Assembly (NCBI RefSeq): GCF_002287075.1 | Contig: NZ_NSKE01000010.1 | Coordinates: forward strand, 62,001-126,000 | Reading direction: 5' to 3' | Length of the DNA stretch: 64,000 bases | Origin: Fodinibius salipaludis | GTDB taxonomy: Bacteria > Bacteroidota > Rhodothermia > Balneolales > Balneolaceae | Part shown: positions 17,985 through 27,496 of the stretch, piece by piece | Layout of the letters: each line of letters begins with the position of its first letter | Numbering within the stretch: position 1 is the stretch's first letter | Notes under the pieces: model-generated | Told to the model about the DNA's origin: nothing | Database searches by the model: none | Seen by the model: the letters and a program-made list of their open reading frames with translations, nothing else | Position numbers and translations under genes: made by a program

Positions 17985-20609
17985 ATGGAGGGCAATTTCT
18001 CTAGCAAAGTTCGAGATGTAATACAGTTTAGCCGCGAAGAAGCACTTCGTCTCGGCCACGATTATATTGGAACGGAACATTTAATTCTGGGTATCGTTCG
18101 CCTTGGCGAAGGAGTAGCGGTTAAAATTTTGAAAAATCTGAATTGTGATCTTTTCAAACTAAAAAAGACTGTTGAAGATACCGTTCGTGGTACCGGCGGC
18201 TCTGTAAAAGTGGGTAATATCCCCCTAACTAAACAAGCCGAAAAAGTACTGCGCATTACCTATCTGGAAGCTAAATTATATAAAAGTGATACCATCGGAA
18301 CAGAACATCTTTTGTTGTCACTTTTGCGTGATGATGAGAATATTGCTGCCCAAATCCTTCAGCAGTTTAATGTATCATACGATGCAGTGCGCGAAGAGTT
18401 AGATCTAATTATCTCAGGAAAATCCTCTGATGAAGATCGCAAAGATTCCGGTTCTGTATCAGCAAGTTTATCATCCTCAAAAGGAGGAGGCGGTTCTAAA
18501 TCCTCCGGAAGCTCAAGAGAAAAGAAAATGGAAAAATCTAAAACACCTGTACTCGATAATTTTGGTCGTGATTTAACGCAGCTGGCCGAAGACGATAAGC
18601 TCGACCCTATTATCGGTCGAGAAAAGGAAATTGAACGCGTTGCTCAAGTCTTAAGTCGCCGTAAGAAAAACAATCCGGTTCTTATCGGTGAACCCGGCGT
18701 GGGTAAAACTGCTATTGCCGAAGGATTGGCTACGCGTATTAATGAACGCAAGGTATCGCGCGTGCTTTATGACAAGCGGGTTGTTGCATTAGACCTTGCC
18801 GCTTTAGTTGCCGGCACAAAATATCGCGGCCAATTTGAAGAACGTATCAAAGCCGTAATGGGTGAGCTTGAGAAAACACAGAACGTTATTCTATTTATTG
18901 ATGAGCTCCACACTATTGTGGGAGCTGGTGGGGCAAGCGGCTCACTCGATGCTTCAAATATGTTAAAACCCGCTCTTGCACGCGGTGAAGTTCAGGCGAT
19001 AGGAGCAACCACGCTTAATGAATATCGCCAGCATATCGAAAAAGACGGCGCTCTTGAACGCCGCTTCCAAAAGATCATGGTCGATCCTACTACTCCGGAA
19101 GAGACCACTGAAATTCTATCTCAAATTAAGGATAAGTACGAAGAGCATCACAGTGTTCATTATTCTGAAGAAGCGATTGAAGCCTGTGTAAAACTTACCG
19201 ACCGGTATGTGACGGATCACTTTTTGCCCGACAAAGCTATTGACGCCCTTGACGAAGCCGGGGCCCGCGTGCACTTGTCTAATATTCACGTGCCACAGCA
19301 TATCATTGACTTGGAAGAAGAAATTGAGAAAACCAGCAATGAGAAAAACGGTATGGTCAAAAAGCAGCGCTTTGAAGAAGCTGCCCGTCTGCGCGATAAA
19401 GAAAAGCGTCTCACTGAAGAACTCGAGCAGGCCCAAAAGGAATGGGAAAAAGAATCTGAAGAAATAGTCTACGATGTAGAAGAAGAAGACGTAGCCCACG
19501 TTGTTGGGATGATGAGCGGCGTACCTGTAAGCAAGATTAACCAGAGCGAAAGCAAGAAGCTGGTTAAGATGAAAGAAGAACTTTCAAAGCAGGTAATTGG
19601 TCAAAACGAAGCGATTGTTAAACTTACGAAAGCCATCAAACGTACCCGTGCCGGACTTAAAGACCCTAATCGTCCAATCGGTTCATTTATCTTTCTTGGT
19701 CCGACCGGTGTGGGTAAAACCGAAATGGCCAAAGTTCTGTCTCAGTATCTCTTTGATAAAGAAGATGCACTCATTCGTATCGATATGAGTGAGTACATGG
19801 AAAAATTCTCGGTCTCCCGACTGGTTGGTGCACCTCCGGGATATGTAGGATATGAAGAAGGGGGACAACTTACAGAGAAAGTACGTCGAAAACCTTATAG
19901 CGTGATTCTCTTGGATGAGATTGAAAAAGCCCACCCCGACGTCTTTAATATTCTGCTCCAGGTGCTTGATGACGGAATTCTTACGGACAGCCTGGGACGC
20001 AAAGTTGATTTCAGAAATACCATCATTATTATGACCTCTAATATCGGGGCGCGGGATATTCGTAGTCTCGGTGAAGGTATCGGATTCTCAGACGGAGCCA
20101 AGAGCTTCGACTACGAGAAGATGAAATCGACCATTCAGGATGCTCTTAAAAAGGTATTTAACCCTGAATTCCTGAACCGGATCGATGATGTTATCACGTT
20201 CCGTGCACTTGAAAAAGAAGATATCTTTAAGATTATCGATATCCTCTCTGATGATCTCTTCAAGCGTATCCATGATCTCGGTTACGAAGTTGAAGTCACC
20301 AAAGGAGCCAAAGACTTCTTAAGTGATAAAGGATTTGACCAGAAATACGGGGCTCGACCGCTCAAGCGTGCTATCCAGAAATATGTTGAGGAGCCGCTGG
20401 CTGAAGAGCTGCTGGAAGCTGAACATGAGGAAGGAGCACAAATCAAGATTAAGATGAACAAGTCTCGTGACGGGCTCCTCTTCGACTGGTCAGATACCGA
20501 CGAAACAACCGATGTAGAAACCAGTGACGATGAAATAAAAGCTGCAAATGATAATGACTCTGACGACGATTCTGAAGACGAGAAATCAACGTCAGAGGCT
20601 AAGGCCTAA
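17985..20609 (+). CDS. clpC: ATP-dependent Clp protease ATP-binding subunit ClpC
   Basis: From the ATG at 17985 ([20 protein letters not shown]) the protein has 874 residues. It has two N-terminal Clp repeats, a Ser/Gly-rich linker, AAA domain 1 (Walker A GEPGVGKT, Walker [15 protein letters not shown]), a UVR-type middle coiled coil ([16 protein letters not shown]), AAA domain 2 (GPTGVGKT) and the D2-small domain. ClpC unfolds proteins and feeds them to ClpP. The last 40 or so residues are an Asp/Glu/Ser-rich tail, which is unusual. No clpP, ctsR or mcsAB genes are next to it. A perfect terminator follows. Confidence 0.96.
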   Translation: MEGNFSSKVRDVIQFSREEALRLGHDYIGTEHLILGIVRLGEGVAVKILKNLNCDLFKLKKTVEDTVRGTGGSVKVGNIPLTKQAEKVLRITYLEAKLYKSDTIGTEHLLLSLLRDDENIAAQILQQFNVSYDAVREELDLIISGKSSDEDRKDSGSVSASLSSSKGGGGSKSSGSSREKKMEKSKTPVLDNFGRDLTQLAEDDKLDPIIGREKEIERVAQVLSRRKKNNPVLIGEPGVGKTAIAEGLATRINERKVSRVLYDKRVVALDLAALVAGTKYRGQFEERIKAVMGELEKTQNVILFIDELHTIVGAGGASGSLDASNMLKPALARGEVQAIGATTLNEYRQHIEKDGALERRFQKIMVDPTTPEETTEILSQIKDKYEEHHSVHYSEEAIEACVKLTDRYVTDHFLPDKAIDALDEAGARVHLSNIHVPQHIIDLEEEIEKTSNEKNGMVKKQRFEEAARLRDKEKRLTEELEQAQKEWEKESEEIVYDVEEEDVAHVVGMMSGVPVSKINQSESKKLVKMKEELSKQVIGQNEAIVKLTKAIKRTRAGLKDPNRPIGSFIFLGPTGVGKTEMAKVLSQYLFDKEDALIRIDMSEYMEKFSVSRLVGAPPGYVGYEEGGQLTEKVRRKPYSVILLDEIEKAHPDVFNILLQVLDDGILTDSLGRKVDFRNTIIIMTSNIGARDIRSLGEGIGFSDGAKSFDYEKMKSTIQDALKKVFNPEFLNRIDDVITFRALEKEDIFKIIDILSDDLFKRIHDLGYEVEVTKGAKDFLSDKGFDQKYGARPLKRAIQKYVEEPLAEELLEAEHEEGAQIKIKMNKSRDGLLFDWSDTDETTDVETSDDEIKAANDNDSDDDSEDEKSTSEAKA

Positions 20610-20630
20610 CGCAGATTTCTATTAAAATTA

Positions 20631-20668
20631 AGAAAGCCTGACAGGTTTATAATCTGTCAGGCTTTCTT
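20631..20668. terminator. Bidirectional terminator after clpC
   Basis: AGAAAGCCTGACAG, a 9-nt loop and CTGTCAGGCTTTCT form a perfect 14-bp stem with a T-rich 3' side on both strands. It lies between clpC (plus) and the convergent secreted-protein gene (minus). Confidence 0.93.
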
Positions 20669-20702
20669 ATGTATTGAATGTTTCCCCTATCCAAACAAGG
20701 TG

Positions 20703-21824
20703 CTAAAAATTCGCTCTTATGAGGACATTTTTATTTGCCCCTTCAAGCATGTAGCTATTGCCGGAATTACGAACTAACCGAAGTTCGATTGCTTTATTCA
20801 ATCCCAGTACTCTGGAAAACTGTTTGCTTGCCATTGACCGTTGTTGCAGATTAATAGCTCGAAACTCAACATTATTAACCACCTCCGAACGTTCAGAGTA
20901 ATTACCCGTCAATGCTAAAATTAAATCATCTTCGGGAAAATAATCAGCTGTTATTATAGGAGAACGAACACTGGTTGCCCCCAGACTCTCACCACTTAAC
21001 GTATTATGAACCATCACCCGTCCCCCGGAATAGATCGTAATATTCTCTAAATTGTTGGTAAACCTAACACCTTTAAGATCTTCTTCCGCTGATATCGTAT
21101 TCAATTCATTGCCATATTTATCCATGATCAACACTCGGTCATCAGTACCTTGCTTGGCTGTTATAGCAGCAATCAGTGTTCCATATTTGGATACTGTCAC
21201 ATTTTTCAAATATCGATCACTGCTAAAAAAGATATCCTCAAATTCTTTTACACCTGTACGGACCTGTGCTTTCGATCCCAGTTCACCATTCCGTTTTATT
21301 TTGGGATTGTAAATGACAATCGTATTTCCGGTTACGCTTCTGGCTACTTCTGAAATCGCCTCTCCCTGTTTACTTTGGCTGCTGCTCGACATGCTCGTAA
21401 CGATTTCTCCGAAAGAATCATAAAAAGTAAAGTTGGCAATCTTATCCCGCAGCAAGGTGTTTCCATTCTTAAAGGGATACAATCCAAAAGAAGCCTCATC
21501 TGCTAACGAAACTGTTGAAAAGGCGTTTAATTTCTCACCCCTGGTATTGTAAAGTGTTATCTCCCCCTCTTCTTGACCATCCCAAGTTAGGGTACTAATC
21601 ATCGTTTTATCCGGCGATACTCCCACAACATCATAAGGCTGCTCCGTATTAGTATCCAAAAACCGAACAGATTGAGAACCAAAAGTAATCTTGCTGTCAC
21701 CGAATGTAAAAGTGGTTCTGTTGTTATCAGCTGTTTGCTCTGCAACCGATACGTTTAATGATTGTCCCAATGCCACTGATGGAAGTAAAAGGACAATAAC
21801 GATCTTTAAAATCTTAGTTACCAT
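20703..21824 (-). CDS. Secreted beta-propeller-like protein, function unknown
   Basis: The 373-residue protein starts with a signal peptide (about 1-20, ending in LPSVALGQ). The rest is a succession of short beta-strand pairs with WD/PQQ-like spacing (for example LITLYNTRGEKL-type turns, VLIMDKYGNELNTI). This suggests a propeller, but no named family was recognised. It is probably periplasmic or surface-exposed. It is monocistronic, convergent with clpC and divergent from a GT2 gene. Confidence 0.75.
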   Translation of the reverse strand: MVTKILKIVIVLLLPSVALGQSLNVSVAEQTADNNRTTFTFGDSKITFGSQSVRFLDTNTEQPYDVVGVSPDKTMISTLTWDGQEEGEITLYNTRGEKLNAFSTVSLADEASFGLYPFKNGNTLLRDKIANFTFYDSFGEIVTSMSSSSQSKQGEAISEVARSVTGNTIVIYNPKIKRNGELGSKAQVRTGVKEFEDIFFSSDRYLKNVTVSKYGTLIAAITAKQGTDDRVLIMDKYGNELNTISAEEDLKGVRFTNNLENITIYSGGRVMVHNTLSGESLGATSVRSPIITADYFPEDDLILALTGNYSERSEVVNNVEFRAINLQQRSMASKQFSRVLGLNKAIELRLVRNSGNSYMLEGANKNVLIRANF

Positions 21825-21961
21825 AAGAGAGAGAGAGATTTCACAAGTTTAAATTAATGGCTAAAGAACGGGATTATTTAACAGAGTTTCATCTGTATTC
21901 ATCCAAAATTCTGTAATATTATTTGTAGATTTGGCCTATTTAAAATTTTTAAAATCGAGCT

Positions 21962-22921
21962 ATGTTTTTCTCTGTCATCATCCCTGTTTATAACCGTCCG
22001 AAGGAGGTAGATGAACTGTTGCATTCACTAACGCAACAGACGTATAAAAATTTTGAAACGCTGATCATTGAAGATGGTTCCGAAGATCGCTGTGATGATA
22101 TCGTTGAGCAGTACCGCGATCAGCTTGACATCCGCTACCATTACAAAGAAAACTCCGGACAGGGATTTAGCCGCAACTTCGGCTTTGAACGCGCCAAAGG
22201 AGATTACTTTATCGTCTTCGATTCGGACTGCCTGATCCCCTCCCATTATTTTGAAACAGTTAAAAACCATCTTAAAACGCACGCTTTAGATGCTTATGGT
22301 GGACCGGACAGAGAACACCAAAGCTTTTCGCCCGTACAAAAGGCAATTAGCTACACCATGACTTCTCCCCTTACCACCGGGGGCATCAGGGGAAATAAAA
22401 AACATGCCGGCACTTTTCATCCGCGCAGTTTTAATATGGGAATTTCTCGTGAAGTCTATGAAGAGACCGGAGGATATCGCATTACTCGTATGGGCGAAGA
22501 TATTGAATTCAGCACCCGCATCATTAAAAACGGATTTAAAACGGGACTCATCCCTGATGCATTTGTATATCATAAGCGGCGGACCAGCTTAAAGAAGTTT
22601 TTTAATCAGCTGCATTTTTTCGGTCGAGCGCGCATCAATATCAATCGTTTCCATCCGGGCGAAATCAAATTTATTCATACCCTTCCCTCCTTGTTTACGA
22701 TCGGATTACTATTCTTCCTTACCCTCCCATTTTGGAATCTCAGCCTCTTTAAAATACTGTTGATTCCTTTCATTTTATTTATTTCGCTCATCTTTGCTCA
22801 TTCATCCACTAAATATTCCAGTTTATACATAGGGTCGCTAAGTGTATGTGCCACATTTATACAGCTTACAGGTTATGGAATAGGCTTTTTGAGTGAGTTT
22901 TGGGAAGAGCAGAAAGAATAA
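21962..22921 (+). CDS. GT2-family glycosyltransferase with C-terminal membrane helices
   Basis: The 319-residue protein has a GT-A fold: FSVIIPVYNRPKEVDELL at the start, nucleotide-binding IIEDGSED, DXD motif VFDSDC (about 88) and an acceptor-side GEDIEFSTRI. Three short hydrophobic segments at about 238-310 suggest membrane association. It would transfer a sugar from a nucleotide donor to a lipid or glycan, but the substrate is unknown. It stands alone before the tRNA cluster. Confidence 0.88.
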   Translation: MFFSVIIPVYNRPKEVDELLHSLTQQTYKNFETLIIEDGSEDRCDDIVEQYRDQLDIRYHYKENSGQGFSRNFGFERAKGDYFIVFDSDCLIPSHYFETVKNHLKTHALDAYGGPDREHQSFSPVQKAISYTMTSPLTTGGIRGNKKHAGTFHPRSFNMGISREVYEETGGYRITRMGEDIEFSTRIIKNGFKTGLIPDAFVYHKRRTSLKKFFNQLHFFGRARININRFHPGEIKFIHTLPSLFTIGLLFFLTLPFWNLSLFKILLIPFILFISLIFAHSSTKYSSLYIGSLSVCATFIQLTGYGIGFLSEFWEEQKE

Positions 22922-22984
22922 AAATTCATTGAATTTGAAATTGATTTGAGAAGTAAAGTCCCTTATATTTGACATCTTTCTGAA

Positions 22985-23058
22985 CGGGGAGTAGCGCAGT
23001 CCGGTAGCGCATTCGCTTTGGGAGCGAAGGGTCGCAGGTTCAAATCCTGTCTCCCCGA
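22985..23058 (+). tRNA. tRNA-Pro (anticodon TGG)
   Basis: A full cloverleaf is visible: acceptor CGGGGAG/CTCCCCG, D stem GCGC/GCGC, anticodon stem TTCGC/GCGAA with loop TTTGGGA, T arm GCAGG-TTCAAAT-CCTGT. The 3' CCA is not encoded. First gene of a six-tRNA cluster. Confidence 0.97.
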
Positions 23059-23101
23059 CAAAAAACGTCATAATTTATCACTATGACTGTAGGAAGGGTC
23101 G

Positions 23102-23117
23102 TCCCGAGCAATCGGGA
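23102..23117. repeat. Short dispersed palindrome between tRNA-Pro and tRNA-Arg
   Basis: TCCCGA-gcaa-TCGGGA is a perfect 6-bp inverted repeat. The same palindrome with the same loop occurs near 42734-42750 in a repeat block, so it belongs to the dispersed intergenic repeat set. It is followed by TCTCCCCGAC, which matches the 3' end of the tRNA-Pro gene. Confidence 0.55.
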
Positions 23118-23211
23118 TCTCCCCGACTATTAGCAATTTCCAAATTGCATAATCAAGTGTAAAAACTTGAATGTTTGACGTATTGATGTTGTAATTTGGC
23201 TTTGAGTTAGC

Positions 23212-23285
23212 GCGCCCGTAGCTCAACTGGATAGAGCAACTCCCTTCTAAGGAGTAGGTTACAGGTTCGAGTCCTGTCGGGCGTA
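23212..23285 (+). tRNA. tRNA-Arg (anticodon TCT)
   Basis: Acceptor GCGCCCG/CGGGCGT, D arm GCTCAACTGGATAGAGC, anticodon stem ACTCC/GGAGT with loop CTTCTAA and T arm ACAGG-TTCGAGT-CCTGT are all visible. CCA is not encoded. It reads AGA codons. Confidence 0.97.
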
Positions 23286-23300
23286 CAAGAAAACCTTTAA

Positions 23301-23371
23301 GGCGACGTGGCCGAGTGGTCAGGCAGAGGTCTGCAAAACCTCCTACGGCGGTTCGATTCCGCCCGTCGCCT
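23301..23371 (+). tRNA. tRNA-Cys (anticodon GCA)
   Basis: Acceptor GGCGACG/CGTCGCC, anticodon stem GAGGT/ACCTC with loop CTGCAAA, and T loop TTCGATT are visible; the gene is 71 nt. It lies 15 nt after tRNA-Arg, so the two are probably one transcript. Confidence 0.97.
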
Positions 23372-23402
23372 CTGAAGTTCTTAATTACTGAAATTATTCT
23401 AT

Positions 23403-23475
23403 GCCGCGTTCGTCTAGGGGTTTAGGACGCCGCCCTTTCACGGCGGTAGCACGGGTTCGAATCCCGTACGCGGTA
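23403..23475 (+). tRNA. tRNA-Glu (anticodon TTC), copy 1
   Basis: Acceptor GCCGCGT/ACGCGGT, anticodon stem CCGCC/GGCGG with loop CTTTCAC, and T arm CGGG-TTCGAAT-CCCG are visible. The 73-nt sequence is identical to copy 2 at 23739. CCA is not encoded here. Confidence 0.97.
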
Positions 23476-23547
23476 CTCTCGTTCTTTTTCTTTATTATTA
23501 TTGATTGGCAGTAATAGACTGCCAAATACCATGTTACTGAATTAAAC

Positions 23548-23622
23548 GGAGCTCGTAGCTCAGCTGGTTAGAGCGCCAGGTTGTGGCCCTGGAGGCCGTG
23601 GGTTCAAATCCCATCGGGCTCC
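23548..23622 (+). tRNA. tRNA-His (anticodon GTG)
   Basis: Acceptor GAGCTCG/CGGGCTC, anticodon stem CCAGG/CCTGG with loop TTGTGGC and T loop TTCAAAT are visible. The extra G at position -1 (23548) pairs with discriminator C73, the identity element for histidyl-tRNA synthetase. Confidence 0.97.
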
Positions 23623-23687
23623 CATTTTTTTGGCATTTCAGGTTGTTTAAAATCATACAAAAACGTATCCTTGATGCCTTATTATTT

Positions 23688-23722
23688 AGCTTTGCTGAAT
23701 GCTTATTCGGCAAGGCTTTTTT
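23688..23722 (+). terminator. Terminator between tRNA-His and tRNA-Glu copy 2
   Basis: AGCTTTGCTGAAT, a 4-nt loop and ATTCGGCAAGGCT form a 13-bp stem with a few G-U pairs, followed by TTTTT. It ends only 16 nt before tRNA-Glu copy 2, leaving little room for a promoter of that gene outside the hairpin. Confidence 0.82.
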
Positions 23723-23738
23723 ACTGATCATCTATTAT

Positions 23739-23811
23739 GCCGCGTTCGTCTAGGGGTTTAGGACGCCGCCCTTTCACGGCGGTAGCACGGGTTCGAATCC
23801 CGTACGCGGTA
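23739..23811 (+). tRNA. tRNA-Glu (anticodon TTC), copy 2
   Basis: This copy is identical over its 73 nt to the copy at 23403, as is the ATG just upstream. Here the discriminator is followed by CCA, unlike copy 1. It is followed by its own terminator and is the last tRNA of the cluster. Confidence 0.97.
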
Positions 23812-23817
23812 CCAGCT

Positions 23818-23855
23818 AAAGCCTCTGCAGGCTAAATACTTGCAGAGGCTTTTTT
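23818..23855 (+). terminator. Terminator of the tRNA cluster
   Basis: AAAGCCTCTGCA, an 11-nt loop and TGCAGAGGCTTT form a perfect stem followed by a T-run, directly after tRNA-Glu copy 2. Confidence 0.92.
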
Positions 23856-23933
23856 ATTTGAGTGCAACTAAGTATAGGTTTCGGAAGTCCTTCTACAATC
23901 ATACCTTAACTGTATAAATAATTTTATCTGTCT

Positions 23934-25205
23934 ATGGACTTGGACTTCACCGTAATTTGGAACTTATTTGCTGCCCTCGGTATTGGCTTGCTCATCGGTA
24001 TCGAGCGCGGATGGAGCGGACGCCTTGAAGATGAAGGTGATCGCGTGGCAGGAATCCGCACATTTAGCCTGGTGGGACTCTTTGGGGGCGTATGGACGGA
24101 AGTTAGCAGATTCGTCAATGAATGGATGCTTGCAGTTTCCTTTCTCGCGTTAGCAGCCCTCGTAATTACGTCGTATGTTGTTGAAGCAAAAGTAAACGAA
24201 GAGAAAGATCTGGGTATCACCACGGAAGTTGCCCTCCTACTTACCTTCACGCTAAGCTCTTGGGCTGCATTCGGATATCATATTTATGCCCTTGGTACTA
24301 CGGTAGTTGTCATTGCTCTTTTAAGCCTAAAACCAACATTACATAACTGGCTGCATAAAGTTGAAGTCAAAGAGATCTATGCCGGCATAAAGCTTTTAAT
24401 CATAACCGTTATACTGCTACCGCTGTTGCCTAACAAAGGGTATGGTCCCTGGGAAGCTATCAATCCCCATTGGATTTGGTGGATGGTGGTTCTCATTTCC
24501 GGACTCTCTTTTACCGGATATATCCTCATCAAGTATCTGGGCGAAGACAAGGGAACCATGTTAACAGCTATTACAGGCGGCCTGGCTTCTTCTACAGCCG
24601 TCACGCTAAGCCTTGCTCAATTTGCCAAACAACAAAAAAAGTTCGCCAGTGGAATATTTATTGCAGGTGTATTGGTAGCTTCTTCTATTATGTTTGTACG
24701 AGTAGGTATAGAAGTTGCAGTCGTGAATATCTCATTACTTTATCCCCTGTGGATTCCCCTCTCTATTATGCTGATACTTACGTTAGGCAGTGGATTCTGG
24801 CTTTGGCGAAAACATTTACAGTTGGAAGATGATCAACCACCCATCGAACTAAAAAACCCGCTTCAATTTTTTACAGCTTTACAGTTTGGTCTACTATTGG
24901 GAGTAATTCTACTGTTGGCAACAGCCATGGAAAAATGGTATGGCGACCAAGGGATTTACCTGCTGTCCCTCTTCTCTGGATTGATGGATGTAGATGCCAT
25001 AACGCTTTCTCTTTCGCGTATGGCCAAAGAGGGCACCGATCCAACAGTAGCAACACTCGGAATTTTAATTGCGGTCATCACTAATACTCTTGTTAAAGCC
25101 GGTTTATTTATTTTCTGGGCCGGATACAATAAGAGTAAACAACTGATCTGGTTTATTATCATTATTTCTGCTATCGGAGCAATAAGCTTGCTTCCCTTTT
25201 TATAA
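23934..25205 (+). CDS. MgtC/SapB-family membrane protein with DUF4010 domain
   Basis: The 423-residue protein has about 12 membrane helices. The first about 145 residues are MgtC/SapB-like (GLLIGIERGWSGR, VAGIRTFSLVGLFGGV). The C-terminal part is the DUF4010 domain, with GGLASSTAVTLSLAQFAK and its second half-repeat SGLMDVDAITLSLSRMAKEG. MgtC proteins are linked to growth at low magnesium; the role of the DUF4010 fusion is not established. It starts 79 nt after the tRNA terminator and appears monocistronic. Confidence 0.9.
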   Translation: MDLDFTVIWNLFAALGIGLLIGIERGWSGRLEDEGDRVAGIRTFSLVGLFGGVWTEVSRFVNEWMLAVSFLALAALVITSYVVEAKVNEEKDLGITTEVALLLTFTLSSWAAFGYHIYALGTTVVVIALLSLKPTLHNWLHKVEVKEIYAGIKLLIITVILLPLLPNKGYGPWEAINPHWIWWMVVLISGLSFTGYILIKYLGEDKGTMLTAITGGLASSTAVTLSLAQFAKQQKKFASGIFIAGVLVASSIMFVRVGIEVAVVNISLLYPLWIPLSIMLILTLGSGFWLWRKHLQLEDDQPPIELKNPLQFFTALQFGLLLGVILLLATAMEKWYGDQGIYLLSLFSGLMDVDAITLSLSRMAKEGTDPTVATLGILIAVITNTLVKAGLFIFWAGYNKSKQLIWFIIIISAIGAISLLPFL

Positions 25206-25704
25206 ATTTTATTATCGCATAAGATATTCTCCCGTTTGATCCCTAATACCAACTCAGACAGATGGGATTAAAGACCATTCTTTCCTTCGGTGATTCAGAC
25301 GAAATATAATCGCATACACAACTCTGAATGACAATAATCACTAATCCTCTACTCACCTGTTGAACTTATCCTAACTACTTCTTTCCTATTCACAATGATA
25401 TTTATTTAGTTCCTGCAGGGGCATAGCATGAGGACTCGTTTAAAAAATCCCTCTCTATAATCATCTAATAATAAAATAGGCCGTTTGTATAGATTTTTAT
25501 CCTATAATGATAAACCTTTCGATAATGTAGCTATAAGGTTTTACCTTGCAGGGGTTACTTTCGTAAGTTATCTATTTGGATACTAAACTGTTTGCTAAGA
25601 AGTAGTTACGTAAATTCCCTACAAGCCTGTAAGACTAAGCACTACATTAATAAATACTTTTTGATCTTATATATTTGATAAACAGTTTAATAAAAATTAC
25701 TGCC
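25206..25704. other. Intergenic region between MgtC/DUF4010 and UspA genes
   Basis: About 500 bp without a supportable gene. Fragments resemble the dispersed repeat words seen elsewhere (for example a stretch near 25275-25310 with CCTTCGGTGATTCAGACGAA), but too degraded to assign. The UspA promoter should lie in the AT-rich part after about 25490. Confidence 0.4.
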
Positions 25705-26589
25705 ATGGCCTTTTCAATCAACCATATCTTCTTCCCTACGGATTTTTCCAAAAATGCTGAACGAGCATTGCCTTTTGCTGCTGAAATTGCACATAAAACA
25801 GATGCCAAACTCACTCTTTTCCATGCCACCCAAGAAACTATGGATATGGCCCCTGATTTTGAAAAGACTCGAGATCAGGTTATTGATGATAGCTCCGGTC
25901 ACTTTGATGAGCTCTTAAATAACTTAGATGGTGATCGGTACAGTGATTTAGAAATTTCAACAGTCATACAGGACGGACAAACCGTAACGGCCTTACTCAA
26001 TCAAGTCAATGAACGTTCCATCGACCTTATTGTAATGGGTACTAAAGGCGTGACGGGTGACCGAAATGTTATTTTAGGAAGTGTTGCCTCCAGCGTTATC
26101 CAAAAGTCGCCCGTACCTGTACTGGCAATTCCAACGGGCAGTAGCCTTGATAATTTTAATAATATCATCTTTACCAGCGATTATAAAGAAGGAGATTTAG
26201 CAGCACTCTCCCACTCCACCGATATTGCAAGGCTCTTTCATTCTTCTGTTGATGTCCTGCATGTCAGTGATCAAAAAAATATGGAATCAGAAATTAAATT
26301 CCGTGGGTTCCGGGATCTTGTAAAGGAACATATCGACTATGATAATATCTCTTTCCATCATAAGTATGAGCTGGATTTCTTCCCTACAGTTAGTGATTTT
26401 TTAGCAGAACGTCTGGACTCATTATTAGTGATGGTGCGATATAAAAAGTCATTCTGGGAAAAGCTGACAAATCGCAATCTGTCCAAAGAGATGTCTTTTT
26501 ATTCTAAAGTGCCTCTGCTGGTAATGATTGGTGATAAAAGTTCAACTACCGAAACCATACTGGAAGGCTCCGAAAAACAACGTATTTAA
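25705..26589 (+). CDS. Tandem universal stress protein (UspA family)
   Basis: From ATG 25705 (MAFSINHIFFPTDFSKNAER) the protein has 294 residues and two Usp domains. Domain 1 (about 1-140) has the ATP-binding pattern MGTKGVTGDRNVILGSVAS with the following VPVLAIP strand. Domain 2 (about 150-285) begins NIIFTSDYKEGD and lacks a clear Gly-rich nucleotide motif. Tandem Usp proteins act in stress and energy-limitation responses. A TTG start at 25675 is possible but less likely. No partner genes are adjacent. Confidence 0.9.
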   Translation: MAFSINHIFFPTDFSKNAERALPFAAEIAHKTDAKLTLFHATQETMDMAPDFEKTRDQVIDDSSGHFDELLNNLDGDRYSDLEISTVIQDGQTVTALLNQVNERSIDLIVMGTKGVTGDRNVILGSVASSVIQKSPVPVLAIPTGSSLDNFNNIIFTSDYKEGDLAALSHSTDIARLFHSSVDVLHVSDQKNMESEIKFRGFRDLVKEHIDYDNISFHHKYELDFFPTVSDFLAERLDSLLVMVRYKKSFWEKLTNRNLSKEMSFYSKVPLLVMIGDKSSTTETILEGSEKQRI

Positions 26590-26609
26590 AATTACACTTT
26601 TCCAATTTA

Positions 26610-27431
26610 CTATTTTCTGGCCAGTGCATAAATACCTGCACCGCGTTCATTATCATCACGGATATCCAGCGCCATCAATAACAAACTTACGGGTAATACC
26701 GGAATGTAATAAACGGCCATTATTGGTAGTGCCCAGAGCTTGATTTTGTTAAGCCAAAGCATGGGATATTTGATAATGAGCTCCCATGCCAGATGCCCCT
26801 TGGTACCATAGGTATATGCCACATCTACCACCGCAAAACCGGAGTTTTCCAACTTTTTACGTATATCTTTTTTTGAATATCCCGGGCGTGCATGCTCGTC
26901 CACGAAACTTTCATCCCCGTCGGCGTCTTCTTCGGAATAGATAGAGGGAGAATGCATCAAAAAATATCCGTTGTCCTGTAGGGATTGACAAATATTCTGC
27001 ATCACCTTTTCATCCTCCTCGATATGTTCCAGCACATCAATACAGATCACAAAATCAAAGGTATCCTCATAATTGATTTCAAGCAGATCTTTCTGATTAA
27101 ACGTAATGCGACCTGCCTCGATTTCGGGCTCAAAATGGGCCTGGGAATCCTCCAGGTAATCCTTTTTAACATCAACCGCTTGTACATTGACGTTATCAAA
27201 TTCCTGCAGAATGAATCGATCGTACTGGCCAAATCCGGAGCCTGCATCCAGCAGCTTCCACTCCCCTTCAGCGTCGATATCTGAACCATATTCACGCAAT
27301 ATTTTACGGATATACCAGCTCCGCAAAAAGAACAGATCCAATATCTTATAGAAGAGGGTCCGCAGAAAACGAAAGCGGCGAATAATCTTTGCAAACCGGT
27401 CCTTTACCGGATCGTAGGCAATACGACTCAT
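26610..27431 (-). CDS. Class I SAM-dependent methyltransferase
   Basis: The 273-residue protein has motif I LLDAGSGFGQYDRF (about 60-73), the acidic end of strand 2 (QAVDVKKDYL) and FVICIDVLEHIEEDEKV (motif IV region), a Rossmann-type methyltransferase. A hydrophobic C-terminal part (about 225-262) suggests membrane attachment. The next gene upstream is a polyprenyl-phosphate glycosyltransferase-like gene on the same strand, so a role in lipid or glycan modification is possible; the substrate is unknown. Confidence 0.88.
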   Translation of the reverse strand: MSRIAYDPVKDRFAKIIRRFRFLRTLFYKILDLFFLRSWYIRKILREYGSDIDAEGEWKLLDAGSGFGQYDRFILQEFDNVNVQAVDVKKDYLEDSQAHFEPEIEAGRITFNQKDLLEINYEDTFDFVICIDVLEHIEEDEKVMQNICQSLQDNGYFLMHSPSIYSEEDADGDESFVDEHARPGYSKKDIRKKLENSGFAVVDVAYTYGTKGHLAWELIIKYPMLWLNKIKLWALPIMAVYYIPVLPVSLLLMALDIRDDNERGAGIYALARK

Positions 27432-27496
27432 TAAAAAAGCTTGTTTAACGATTACTAAAATTCTGTTTTATACATACTTATGCCATCAAATATTGG

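Noticed and set aside
22838-23071. Open frame antisense to tRNA-Pro with the text ETGFEPATLRS
   Set aside because: This is the well-known artefact of translating tRNA genes on the opposite strand. The same holds for the frame at 23534-23731 over tRNA-His.
23403-23811. Genomic island bounded by the duplicated tRNA-Glu
   Set aside because: Only tRNA-His and a terminator lie between the copies, with no integrase or cargo genes.
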